Assembly (NCBI GenBank): GCA_039980455.1
Contig: JBDXCG010000003.1
Span: 1,488,001 to 1,552,000 of the forward strand
DNA from: CALINF01 sp039980455
GTDB taxonomy: Bacteria > Pseudomonadota > Gammaproteobacteria > Pseudomonadales > Halieaceae
Direction of reading: 5' to 3'
Length of the DNA: 64,000 nucleotides
In this document: positions 1 to 8,091 of the stretch, one piece after another
Layout of the letters: every line of letters starts with the position of its first letter
How positions within the stretch are numbered: position 1 is the stretch's first letter
The notes under the pieces: model-generated
Told to the model about the DNA's origin: nothing
What the model saw: the letters and a program-made list of their open reading frames with translations, nothing else
Databases searched by the model: none
Position numbers and translations under genes: made by a program

Positions 1-1489
1 AGACCAGGGCGGCCGCAGCATTGTTAGTCATTAACTCGGTCAGTAAAAGCGTACCGAAGTACACTCCAGCGAGCGCTACATAGGGACCAAACCCGGTTAG
101 CTGGCTGTGAATACCATCGGTTAATAAAACTACCAGGCCGGAGTTGGTTAATGCCTGGGTCAGTGTAAGTGCAGACGCGATAATTACCCATAACTCAAAG
201 GGAAATCGGCGCCGCAGCTCAGAACCTTTAACAATCTGTAATGCCAGCATGCAGGCCAGCAGAAACGCCAACCCTTTAATCAGCGGTAAAATCTCTAGCG
301 CGGCCAGCGTAACAACGCCAAACAACCCCAGTGAAACGAGCCAATTTTGCAATGGGCTAGCCTGAGCACCCGCTACTGTTTCATCAACAACGACAAAGTT
401 CTTATCCAGGTTCTTGCGATCGTTAAAATCAGGACCCACGGCCAGCATGAGATTATCGCCAGCTTGAATAGTGATACTACCCAGCTTCCCGGACAGACGC
501 TTGCCACCTCTGCGCAGTCCCACCACGGCTGCATCGAACAATGACCGGAAGCCGGCTGCCTTGATCGTCTTACCCTCGATAGCAGCGTTGGGCATAACGA
601 TGACTTCAGTCATATTTTCGCTTAGCAGCCCTTCCTCTATCGCAAACAACTTCAGCCCGTCATAAGCTTCCAGTGCTGCAACCTGCTTGATATCACCGCT
701 GAAAATTAGCTTGTCACCCGCCTCAAGTATCTCGTGGGGGGCAACCGGAGACAGCAGGTTTCTTCCTCGAACAATTTCAACGAGGAACAAATCTTCCAAC
801 TCACGCAGTCCGTTGGCGGCTATCGATTTACCGATCAAACGAGAGTCATCTGCGACATCCGCTTCTATCAGGTATTCATTTACATCCAGCTGCTCTGTAC
901 CCTCAGAAGGGAGTAAACGTGCAGCCAGTAACAGTACGCCAAGGCCCAGTATTGTGGCAGCGGCTCCGATCGCAAAAAAATCAAAAAAGGCGAGCCCTTG
1001 GCCCGTGGCATCTTCGAGAAAGCTACTGACGATCAGATTGGTAGAGGTGCCAATCAGCGTCATGGTACCGCCCAATATGGCTGCATAGGAGAGCGGAATT
1101 AGCAGCTTCGAGGCAGGATGATGGCGATTGCTGCGCACCGTATGAGCCAGTGTTGCAACAACAGCAGTATTGTTCACAAACGCAGAAAATACAGCAGTCA
1201 CCGCGCCCAACCGCAGCAGCGATAGAGTGTAATTGGGGGAGATGAGGCGACCCGACAGGCGCGTAAGCCACGACAGCTTCTCGAGGCCTATGGAAACTAG
1301 CAACAATAGCAGCAGCGTAATGAGCCCAGTATTACTCGCCTTGGAGAGCACCTCCGCGGTGTCGACCAGGCCGAGAAAATAACTGGCCAACATTGCGCTC
1401 ACAAAGATCCAGGATGCCGGCCAATCAGTAAAGATGAGGCTGCCGAGCAGCCACAGAAACAGGCCGAAAATGATCACTTGATCAAACAT
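1..1489 (-). CDS. SLC13/DASS-family permease with two TrkA-C (RCK_C) domains, partial
   Basis: An inner-membrane anion or sodium-coupled dicarboxylate/sulfate-type permease; the substrate cannot be read from sequence. The minus-strand reading frame opens at ATG 1489 (MFDQVIIFGLFLWLLG) and runs uninterrupted through 496 codons off the left edge, so the C-terminus is missing. It shows hydrophobic segments at both ends, a first-half NNTAVVA motif followed by GTSTNLI near residues 106-150, and a second-half TNNAAAAL near the edge, the repeated re-entrant signatures of this superfamily. Between the membrane halves lie two soluble modules (about residues 190-275 and 285-370) that resemble TrkA-C regulatory domains. 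It is divergent from the peroxiredoxin gene at 1624. Family call confident; transported ion unknown. Confidence 0.88.
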   Translation of the reverse strand, partial: MFDQVIIFGLFLWLLGSLIFTDWPASWIFVSAMLASYFLGLVDTAEVLSKASNTGLITLLLLLLVSIGLEKLSWLTRLSGRLISPNYTLSLLRLGAVTAVFSAFVNNTAVVATLAHTVRSNRHHPASKLLIPLSYAAILGGTMTLIGTSTNLIVSSFLEDATGQGLAFFDFFAIGAAATILGLGVLLLAARLLPSEGTEQLDVNEYLIEADVADDSRLIGKSIAANGLRELEDLFLVEIVRGRNLLSPVAPHEILEAGDKLIFSGDIKQVAALEAYDGLKLFAIEEGLLSENMTEVIVMPNAAIEGKTIKAAGFRSLFDAAVVGLRRGGKRLSGKLGSITIQAGDNLMLAVGPDFNDRKNLDKNFVVVDETVAGAQASPLQNWLVSLGLFGVVTLAALEILPLIKGLAFLLACMLALQIVKGSELRRRFPFELWVIIASALTLTQALTNSGLVVLLTDGIHSQLTGFGPYVALAGVYFGTLLLTELMTNNAAAALV

Positions 1490-1623
1490 TGAACGTTTTC
1501 ATGTGTCCGAGCTCCAAAACACAAGCATACGCGGTTATGGGAGCAACGAACAAGACACTCTGCTCATCGCCTGCCGATCGGTTAAACTCACACAAAAGCA
1601 TTCACTCACAGGAAGCATTAACA

Positions 1624-2265
1624 ATGAAAAAGATTATGATTGCCGCTGCAGTCGCTCTGGCGACAGCAACAGCTCTTGTCTATATGTATCGAGCTGACGT
1701 CAAGGAAGCGGCGTTTGAGAAGCTCACCGAGAATATGTTTGTACCAGCAGATACCGATAGCTTCGATCCAGGGCCAGCACTAGGGTCCAACTTCCCGGGT
1801 GTCAGGGCTGTTTATCAAGGCCGGGAGATTTCTGTACTGAGTGAATTTGCCGGCCCAAACGGCATTGCGTTTGTTGCAAGTCGATCGCTGGAGTGGTGCC
1901 CGTACTGCATGAAGCAGATGGTGCAATTGCAAGAGTACAAACAAGACTTCGACGCGGCAGGCATCGCCCTGGTGGGTATAACGTATGACAAACCAGAGCT
2001 TCAACAGCAGTTCATCGACAAATTCGGTATTACGATTCCGATACTGTCAGACATAGATGCACTGACATTTAAAACTCTGGGCTTGCTCAACACCGATTAC
2101 GTACCCGGTGACCGGCAGTATGGCATCCCCCACCCCGGCATGATTGTTATCAATCCCCAGGGTCAGATAGTCGGCAAATTGTTCCTGGAAGCGTACAGCG
2201 CTCGCGTGGATTCCGCCGCAGCACTGGCCTTTGCCAGTCAAGCACTCGGGCTTGAGGGACAGTAG
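1624..2265 (+). CDS. AhpC/TSA-type peroxiredoxin, thioredoxin fold, membrane-anchored or exported
   Basis: A 213-residue thiol-disulfide or peroxide-reducing protein. Residues 1-22 form a signal peptide or anchor (MKKIMIAAAVALATATALVY). The body carries the redox motif WCPYC near residue 91, reminiscent of a CxxC thioredoxin site, followed by PILSD and HPGMIVINPQGQI, typical of the AhpC/TSA fold. The cis-Pro region (GIPHPGMIVI) is present. I chose ATG 1624 because AGGAAG lies about 9 bases upstream and the signal peptide begins there; an in-frame TTG at 1489 would overlap the divergent permease start. The CPYC pair suggests reductase or resolving chemistry closer to thioredoxin-like peroxiredoxins than to AhpC itself. 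Confidence 0.85.
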   Translation: MKKIMIAAAVALATATALVYMYRADVKEAAFEKLTENMFVPADTDSFDPGPALGSNFPGVRAVYQGREISVLSEFAGPNGIAFVASRSLEWCPYCMKQMVQLQEYKQDFDAAGIALVGITYDKPELQQQFIDKFGITIPILSDIDALTFKTLGLLNTDYVPGDRQYGIPHPGMIVINPQGQIVGKLFLEAYSARVDSAAALAFASQALGLEGQ

Positions 2266-2315
2266 TCGCAAATAAGCCACTCAGTATGTTTCGCTTTTAT
2301 GCCAAGAACGTATCT

Positions 2316-2372
2316 GGTGCCGGGTAGCAAAAGAATCATGTCCCAGGCACCGGGTTACCCATGATTGGGACA
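2316..2372 (+). other. Structured intergenic region with mutually exclusive inverted repeats
   Basis: This lies in the 270-base gap between the peroxiredoxin and malate synthase. Perfect inverted repeats are AATCATG (2334-2340) with CATGATT (2360-2366), TGTCCCA (2339-2345) with TGGGACA (2366-2372), and GGTGCC (2316-2321) with GGCACC (2346-2351). The first two pairings interlock and cannot form together as simple hairpins. No run of T follows, so it is not an obvious terminator. A further spaced repeat, TGCGCCA/TGGCGCA, lies at 2455-2461 and 2483-2489. It could be the leader of the malate synthase mRNA; no known riboswitch consensus was recognised. Confidence 0.35.
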
Positions 2373-2535
2373 CCCATAAGCAGGGCGTATTTCCAGCATA
2401 AGAGCGGCGATTAGCGCTGCTATTGCCCATGCGGTAATCTTCGCATCCCGGTTCTGCGCCAGAACGGCCATTGGAATGCCACTGGCGCAACCTAGCGTGC
2501 GTATCCACACCTTGTTACTGCAGGAATAAAGTATC

Positions 2536-4707
2536 ATGACTCACTACATTACCGACAACGAACTCCAGATCAGCGCAGACCTGTACGCATTGGTCAACGA
2601 TGAGATGGTGCCGGGAACGGGCCTGGAAGCTGACCAAGTTTGGTCCGGACTTGCTGCGCTAGTAAAGGAATATGGCCCGGCTAATGCCACCCTGCTAACC
2701 CGTCGTGAAGAGCTAAAGGCTCAAATTGATCAGTGGCACCGTGACAATGCTTGGCACGATACACAGCTCGCAAGCTATCGCACTTTCTTGCAGGAAATAG
2801 GCTACCTGTTACCGGTAGTCAATGATTTCTCTATAAGCACAGAGAATGTGGATACTGAAATTGCACATCAGGCAGGCCCTCAATTGGTGGTACCAGTGAA
2901 GAACGCCCGATTTGCGCTGAATGCAGCCAATGCGCGCTGGGGGAGTCTCTACGATGCACTGTATGGCACAGATGCGATCTCTGAGGAATACGGCGCGCAT
3001 AAAGGACCGGGCTACAACCCGGTCCGGGGTAAGAAAGTCATAGATTTCGCCCGTAATCATCTGGATCAGGCAACGCCATTGGCTGGAGCCAGCCACCATG
3101 ATTCCATCGCCTACGCGATCGTCGATGGAACTCTGCAGGTAAATCTAAAAGATGGCAGCACGGCGACGCTTGGTAATCCAGACCAATTCATTGGCTACCG
3201 GGGGGATACCGCAGCACCCACGGCCATACTGCTGCGCAACAATAATCTTCATATCGAGATTCAGGTCGATCGTGAGCACAATATTGGCAAGGATGATCTG
3301 GCCGGGGTCAAAGACCTATTGGTTGAGGCGGCAGTTACTACCATTATGGACTGCGAAGATTCGGTAGCGGCAGTCGATGCTCAAGACAAAACAGAAGTGT
3401 ATCGAAACTGGCTCGGCTTGATGAAGGGCGACCTGCAAGACTCATTTGAGAAGTCAGGTCGCACAGTGACTCGTAACCTGCAGGCAGACCGCGGCTATAC
3501 CAGCCCCACCGGTAGTGAAATTTCACTACACGGACGCAGCTTACTGTTCGTGCGTAATGTTGGGCATCTGATGACAACGCCAGCGGTGCTTGATAGCAAT
3601 GGGAATGAGATCCCTGAGGGCATTCTGGACACCCTACTCACCAGCCTGGCAGCCATGCACGACCTGAAGCGCGGCCACTCGCACGGCAACTCCAGGACCG
3701 GGTCTGTATATATTGTGAAGCCCAAGATGCATGGCCCGGAAGAAGTCCGGTTTGCTGTTGAACTATTCGCCGCGGTGGAGGGCATTCTCGGTCTTGATGC
3801 GAATACACTCAAAATTGGCATCATGGATGAGGAGCGACGCACCACGATCAATCTCAAGAATTGCATTCACGAAGCACGAGAGCGCGTCGTTTTCATCAAT
3901 ACGGGCTTCCTTGATCGCACAGGCGACGAGATTCATACCAGCATGCTGGCCGGCCCCATGGTGCCCAAAACACAGATGAAGTCACAACCCTGGATAAGCG
4001 CGTACGAGGACTGGAACGTTGATACCGGGCTGGCGTGCGGACTGGCTGGTCGCGCACAGATCGGCAAAGGGATGTGGGCGATGCCAGACGAAATGGCGGC
4101 AATGTTAGCGCAAAAAATCGGCCACCCCCGTTCCGGTGCTACTACGGCCTGGGTGCCGTCTCCCAATGGCGCTACCCTGCACAGCATCCACTATCATCAA
4201 GTTAATGTGGCTGAGCAACAGGCTGTGATTGCAGAACGGACGCCGGCATCTCTCAACGACATCCTTACAGTGCCCGTCATGGCGGCGGATGCATCGCTGT
4301 CTGCGGACCAAATCCAGGCAGAGCTGGACAATAACGCTCAGGGAATTCTGGGCTATGTGGTTCGCTGGATAGATCAGGGCGTGGGCTGCTCAAAAGTACC
4401 TGATATCAATCATGTTGGGCTGATGGAGGATCGGGCAACTCTGCGGATCTCAAGCCAACATATCACCAACTGGCTTGAGCATGGCATCTGCACAGCGGAT
4501 CAAGTGAATGAAACCATGCAGCGCATGGCGCTGGTTGTTGATCAGCAGAATGCCAGCGACCCGCTCTATCAACCGTTGGCACCGGGCTACGATGGCTTCG
4601 CGTTTCGCGCTGCCCTAGCTCTTATCTTCGAAGGTAAGAGCCAGCCAAGTGGCTACACTGAACCACTGCTGCACCAGTTCCGCCGCGATTTCAAAGCGGC
4701 CAACTAA
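2536..4707 (+). CDS. glcB: Malate synthase G
   Basis: Condenses glyoxylate and acetyl-CoA to malate in the cytoplasm, completing the glyoxylate shunt or glycolate use. At 723 residues it matches the usual length of the G isoform. Visible blocks include MDCEDSVAAVD, GRSLLFVRNVGHLM, the catalytic-Arg block NSRTGSVYIVKPKMHGPEE, GIMDEERRTTINLKN, the GVGCSKVPDI segment, and MEDRATLRISSQH, which contains the aspartate corresponding to the catalytic base in E. coli GlcB. The ATG at 2536 has AGGA about 10 bases upstream. No isocitrate lyase or glycolate oxidase gene is adjacent. The preceding 270-base gap is structured and may carry regulation. Confidence 0.98.
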   Translation: MTHYITDNELQISADLYALVNDEMVPGTGLEADQVWSGLAALVKEYGPANATLLTRREELKAQIDQWHRDNAWHDTQLASYRTFLQEIGYLLPVVNDFSISTENVDTEIAHQAGPQLVVPVKNARFALNAANARWGSLYDALYGTDAISEEYGAHKGPGYNPVRGKKVIDFARNHLDQATPLAGASHHDSIAYAIVDGTLQVNLKDGSTATLGNPDQFIGYRGDTAAPTAILLRNNNLHIEIQVDREHNIGKDDLAGVKDLLVEAAVTTIMDCEDSVAAVDAQDKTEVYRNWLGLMKGDLQDSFEKSGRTVTRNLQADRGYTSPTGSEISLHGRSLLFVRNVGHLMTTPAVLDSNGNEIPEGILDTLLTSLAAMHDLKRGHSHGNSRTGSVYIVKPKMHGPEEVRFAVELFAAVEGILGLDANTLKIGIMDEERRTTINLKNCIHEARERVVFINTGFLDRTGDEIHTSMLAGPMVPKTQMKSQPWISAYEDWNVDTGLACGLAGRAQIGKGMWAMPDEMAAMLAQKIGHPRSGATTAWVPSPNGATLHSIHYHQVNVAEQQAVIAERTPASLNDILTVPVMAADASLSADQIQAELDNNAQGILGYVVRWIDQGVGCSKVPDINHVGLMEDRATLRISSQHITNWLEHGICTADQVNETMQRMALVVDQQNASDPLYQPLAPGYDGFAFRAALALIFEGKSQPSGYTEPLLHQFRRDFKAAN

Positions 4708-4760
4708 TCACGTGGGAAGCTTTTCGAACTTAACAACAACATAACTTAGCGGAGAAGAAT

Positions 4761-5132
4761 ATGATTGGATACGTGACACTGGGTGTGGCAGATATGGATC
4801 GCGCCAAAACGTTTTACACAGAACTACTCTCAGACCTTGGCGCTACTATGCAGGCCGATATGGGTCGCATTGCCATGATTGGTAAATCTATGAATGAACC
4901 CATGATTGCTGTATGCGTTCCCTATGACGAAAGTGACCCACAACCGGGCAATGGCAACATGCTCGCCATTAACCCAGGGTCTAAGGAAGCGGTAGACGCG
5001 CTCTATGAAAAAGCCATCGCGCTAGGTGCGACTTGCGATGGCGAGCCAGGACAACGAATTCCAGACGTTTTCTATGGTGCCTATATTCGGGATCTGGACG
5101 GCAACAAAATTGCGTTCTTCCAGTTCGGCTAG
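4761..5132 (+). CDS. VOC-superfamily (glyoxalase/bleomycin-resistance fold) protein
   Basis: A single-domain vicinal-oxygen-chelate protein of 123 residues, the size of one VOC module that normally dimerises. It has the typical opening GYVTLGVADMDRAKTFY and closing YIRDLDGNKIAFFQ segments. The position that is often a metal-binding His near the N-terminus is Thr (YVTLGV), so classic lactoylglutathione lyase activity is not supported. AGCGGAGAAGAAT before ATG 4761 gives a purine-rich ribosome binding site. It follows malate synthase by 53 bases on the same strand and may be cotranscribed. It converges on the small gene ending at 5136. Substrate unknown. Confidence 0.85.
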   Translation: MIGYVTLGVADMDRAKTFYTELLSDLGATMQADMGRIAMIGKSMNEPMIAVCVPYDESDPQPGNGNMLAINPGSKEAVDALYEKAIALGATCDGEPGQRIPDVFYGAYIRDLDGNKIAFFQFG

Positions 5133-5135
5133 AGC

Positions 5136-5330
5136 TTACTTGGCGGCGCGGACAGCGCCGTTTGATCGCGGCTTTGCCATGGTTGGCATACCACTGATTC
5201 CGGATTGAATTTGGTCGATCTTGTTACCTTCCTTCAGGAACTTGGCAGTTTGCTCTGCGATGGAATCGGAAGTTTCTACTGCGGCAGGTTGCTTCTTCTT
5301 GGCAGGGGCGCGTTTTGGTGTAGCAGCCAT
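5136..5330 (-). CDS. Small basic protein with a SutA-like C-terminal segment
   Basis: A 64-residue protein with a Lys/Ala/Pro-rich, probably disordered N-terminus (MAATPKRAPAKKKQPAAVE) and a predicted helix followed by FLKEGNKIDQIQSGISG. The latter resembles the FL-x-x-GGKVQEI segment of SutA, the small RNA-polymerase-binding protein of Pseudomonas; this is recalled resemblance, not a search result. Support for a real gene comes from AAGGAAAAATA directly before ATG 5330 and a good promoter upstream (TTGCAA, 17 bases, TATGAT). Its stop is three bases from the stop of the convergent VOC gene. Function is unproven; a nucleic-acid- or RNA-polymerase-associated role is inference. Confidence 0.6.
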   Translation of the reverse strand: MAATPKRAPAKKKQPAAVETSDSIAEQTAKFLKEGNKIDQIQSGISGMPTMAKPRSNGAVRAAK

Positions 5331-5362
5331 TATTTTTCCTTGTCATCTCGAAATGGCCAGCA

Positions 5363-5391
5363 ATCATACACCTGGTGCGCAAGGCTTGCAA
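5363..5391 (-). promoter_or_regulatory. Sigma70-type promoter for the small SutA-like gene
   Basis: On the minus strand a -35 TTGCAA (5386-5391) is followed after 17 bases by a -10 TATGAT (5363-5368). The predicted start lies about 25 bases upstream of the gene's ribosome binding site and ATG 5330. Confidence 0.55.
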
Positions 5392-5432
5392 TTTTTTGCA
5401 CAGGTAGGCATCTGAAAACACCCGCTTGACCC

Positions 5433-5455
5433 CGCTCCGCTCAAGTCGCGGAGCG
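5433..5455. repeat. Perfect 8-bp inverted repeat between small gene and recQ
   Basis: CGCTCCGC and GCGGAGCG flank a 7-base loop in the divergent region upstream of recQ. No T-run follows on either strand, so termination is unlikely. It could be an operator or an mRNA leader hairpin; function unknown. Confidence 0.35.
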
Positions 5456-5538
5456 CACTGCCCCGCATCGGCCTCTACTGGAAAAGTATTGAGGCGCGCC
5501 TCACCCGCGGCACTCCGCCTCCGGTATACTGCCTAACA

Positions 5539-7344
5539 ATGCTATCTGCTCTCGACATTCTACAAAATACCTTCGGGTACGATGCATTTCGAGAGCCTCA
5601 GCAAGCGGTGATCGACACCGTTATGGGTGGGGATCATGCCTTGGTACTGATGCCCACTGGTGGTGGCAAGTCACTGTGCTATCAAATTCCCGCCCTGGCA
5701 ATGCCCGGCTGCGGTGTCGTTGTTTCGCCCCTGATCGCTCTGATGCAAGACCAGGTAGCAGCCCTGAAACAGGCCGGTGTAAGAGCTGCCTTCCTCAATT
5801 CAACGTTGGCGCCCGAGCAAGCCTTTCGGATCGAGGAGGCACTGACTAACGGCGAGATTGACTTGCTGTATATCGCGCCAGAGAGACTGATTCAGGAGCG
5901 TACGCTGCAGTTGCTGGAGTCAACCGAGATTAACCTGTTCGCGATTGACGAAGCCCATTGCGTATCGCAATGGGGTCATGATTTTCGCGCCGACTATCTG
6001 GAACTGCGTGTATTGAGCACACGCTTTCCAAACGTACCCCGCATCGCTTTAACCGCCACGGCAGATGCGCGAACACAGCAGGAAATAGTCACACGCCTGA
6101 GCCTGGAAGACAGTCAGCAGTTTATCGCAGGCTTCGATCGTCCAAACATTCGCTACCGGATTGCGCTAAAGCAAACTGCGAGAACCCAGTTGCTGAAGTT
6201 TCTGCGTACTGAGCACCCTCGAGACGCAGGTATTGTCTACTGCCTGTCTCGCAAAAAAGTCGACGACACAGCGCAGTGGTTGCAGCAACAGGGGTTCGAT
6301 GCTCTGCCCTATCATGCAGGTTTAGACAGCGAGCTACGAGCAAACACCCAAGCACGTTTCTTGCGCGAAGAAGGCGTGGTGATAGTGGCAACGATCGCTT
6401 TTGGCATGGGAATCGATAAACCGGATGTACGCTTTGTCGCACACCTTGATATGCCAAAGACCATCGAGGCCTACTATCAGGAGACTGGCCGGGCGGGCCG
6501 CGATGGCGCTCCAGCAAATGCATGGATGATCTACGGACTTCAAGATGTGATCAAACTTCGACAGATGATGGCTGGCTCCCAGGGCAGTGAGTTACACAAG
6601 CGCAGCGAGCAGCAGCGACTCAATGCCATGCTGGGTCTCTGTGAAATCACTAGCTGCAGGCGCGAGGCATTGCTAGCCTACTTTGGTGACACGCTAGCAG
6701 AGCCCTGTGGAAACTGTGACACATGCCTTGAACCTGTAGCTACATGGGACGGTAGTGAAGCCGCGCAGATGGCATTGAGTGTGGTCTATCGCACCGGCCA
6801 GCGCTTTGGTGTGAACCACCTCATCGACGTGCTTCGCGGCGCGGAGAACGACAAAGTCTTTCAAAACGACCATCATCACTTGCCCACTTTCGGGGTAGGT
6901 ACCAACTGGGATACCAACCAATGGCGCTCGGTGTTTCGTCAGTTGGTTGGTCGGGGGTATCTAAGCGTCGATGTGGAGGGTTTTGGCGCATTGCGCCTGG
7001 AGGAAACCTGTCGTCCTATTCTTAAGGGTGAGCAATCTATCGCGTTCCGACTTGATCAACGCAGCTCCGCCACCAAAAGTAGCGGGAAGACAACACGCAC
7101 CCCACTTCCCGATGACATTGATATTGCTCTATGGGAGTCCCTGCGTGATTGTCGACGCCAGTTGGCTGAGGAGCAGGGTATCCCACCCTATGTGATATTC
7201 CATGACAAAACACTCCAAGAGATGTGCTATGCCATGCCCGGTTCCATCGCCGAATTTGCTCGACTATCTGGCGTTGGCGCTAGAAAACTCGAAAAATACG
7301 GTCAGCAATTTCTCCATGTTCTTAAAACTCATGTAAGCTCCTAG
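5539..7344 (+). CDS. recQ: ATP-dependent DNA helicase RecQ
   Basis: A 3'-5' DNA helicase of RecF-pathway repair and replication restart, cytoplasmic, 601 residues, the family's usual size. The helicase core shows Walker A MPTGGGKS (about 39-46), DEAH box AIDEAHC (about 135-141), motif V IAFGMGIDKPDVR and motif VI QETGRAGRDG. The zinc-binding region follows with four cysteines in CxxxxxC and CGNCDTC (about residues 372-400), then winged helix and a C-terminal HRDC domain ending in LSGVGARKLEKYG. The ATG at 5539 lacks a clear Shine-Dalgarno, and a TATACT box at 5525-5530 lies so close that the message may be leaderless or nearly so. It stands alone, 51 bases ahead of the next gene. Confidence 0.97.
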   Translation: MLSALDILQNTFGYDAFREPQQAVIDTVMGGDHALVLMPTGGGKSLCYQIPALAMPGCGVVVSPLIALMQDQVAALKQAGVRAAFLNSTLAPEQAFRIEEALTNGEIDLLYIAPERLIQERTLQLLESTEINLFAIDEAHCVSQWGHDFRADYLELRVLSTRFPNVPRIALTATADARTQQEIVTRLSLEDSQQFIAGFDRPNIRYRIALKQTARTQLLKFLRTEHPRDAGIVYCLSRKKVDDTAQWLQQQGFDALPYHAGLDSELRANTQARFLREEGVVIVATIAFGMGIDKPDVRFVAHLDMPKTIEAYYQETGRAGRDGAPANAWMIYGLQDVIKLRQMMAGSQGSELHKRSEQQRLNAMLGLCEITSCRREALLAYFGDTLAEPCGNCDTCLEPVATWDGSEAAQMALSVVYRTGQRFGVNHLIDVLRGAENDKVFQNDHHHLPTFGVGTNWDTNQWRSVFRQLVGRGYLSVDVEGFGALRLEETCRPILKGEQSIAFRLDQRSSATKSSGKTTRTPLPDDIDIALWESLRDCRRQLAEEQGIPPYVIFHDKTLQEMCYAMPGSIAEFARLSGVGARKLEKYGQQFLHVLKTHVSS

Positions 7345-7395
7345 AGCTAAACCATACAAAATCGAGCTACGGTAAAGAGAACCCAGGGACGCATT

Positions 7396-8076
7396 ATGGA
7401 AAAGCGATTGGATGGAAAGCGTGTGCTTATTACTCAGGCCGACGATTACATGGGGCCCGATACCATTGCTTTGTTCACCGAGCACGGAGCCGAGATCATT
7501 GCAGACAGCAGGGATCTAACAGAGCCCGAAGCCGTAGAGTCGCTGGTAGCCGAATCAGGACACATCGACATACTGGTCGCTAACCTTGCCGCAAATGCAG
7601 GCGTACCGATGTTGGCTGAAGCTATCACCGATGATCACTGGGAGAACATGTTCAATGCGATGGTACATCCGTTGCATCGCTTGTGCCGCGCTGTTCTGCC
7701 CCAGATGTACGAGCGTCAAGCAGGAAAAGTCATCGTCTACGGTAGCGCGACGGGACTCAAAGCGTTGGAAAGGTTTGCGGCCTACAGTACTGCAAGATCG
7801 GCGCAGGTAGGTTATGTGCGGACAGTTGGCCTGGAAGCCGCGAAGCACAATGTGCAGGTTAACCTGATAGCCCAGAACTGGGTAGAGAACCCGGTCTACT
7901 ACCCACCAGAACTCACCAGCAGAGACAAATTCAAGGCTCACTTGGCAGCGCAAGTGCCAATCGGGCGACTAGCGACCGGGCGAGAGGATGCACTTTTTGC
8001 CCTATTTCTAGCGTCATCCGACAGCGACTTCTTCGTCGGCCAGTCGATTCCCTTTGCAGGTGGCTGGGCGCAATAA
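7396..8076 (+). CDS. Probable halohydrin dehalogenase (SDR-derived, cofactor-independent)
   Basis: A 226-residue short-chain-dehydrogenase fold protein whose diagnostic residues are those of halohydrin dehalogenases. These enzymes reversibly convert vicinal haloalcohols to epoxides without NAD(P). The catalytic triad reads Ser117-x12-Tyr130-x3-Arg134, with Arg replacing the usual SDR Lys. The glycine-rich cofactor motif is replaced by Thr13-x4-Tyr18-Met-Gly20, matching the family's T-x4-F/Y-x-G nucleophile-pocket motif. The C-terminus PFAGGWAQ also resembles this family. The ribosome binding site is CAGGGA before ATG 7396. It follows recQ on the same strand and converges on a secreted hydrolase. 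Subtype within HheA-HheG cannot be assigned by eye. Alternatively it is a catalytically altered SDR of unknown substrate. Confidence 0.75.
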   Translation: MEKRLDGKRVLITQADDYMGPDTIALFTEHGAEIIADSRDLTEPEAVESLVAESGHIDILVANLAANAGVPMLAEAITDDHWENMFNAMVHPLHRLCRAVLPQMYERQAGKVIVYGSATGLKALERFAAYSTARSAQVGYVRTVGLEAAKHNVQVNLIAQNWVENPVYYPPELTSRDKFKAHLAAQVPIGRLATGREDALFALFLASSDSDFFVGQSIPFAGGWAQ

Positions 8077-8091
8077 CAGTCTACTTGGTCG

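Noticed and set aside
2266..2535. Glycine-type riboswitch ahead of malate synthase
   Set aside because: None of the conserved glycine aptamer segments could be found; only simple inverted repeats are present.
2355..2537. A 60-residue minus-strand frame with a hydrophobic stretch upstream of malate synthase
   Set aside because: It overlaps the malate synthase start and has no ribosome binding site; the region is better read as a leader.
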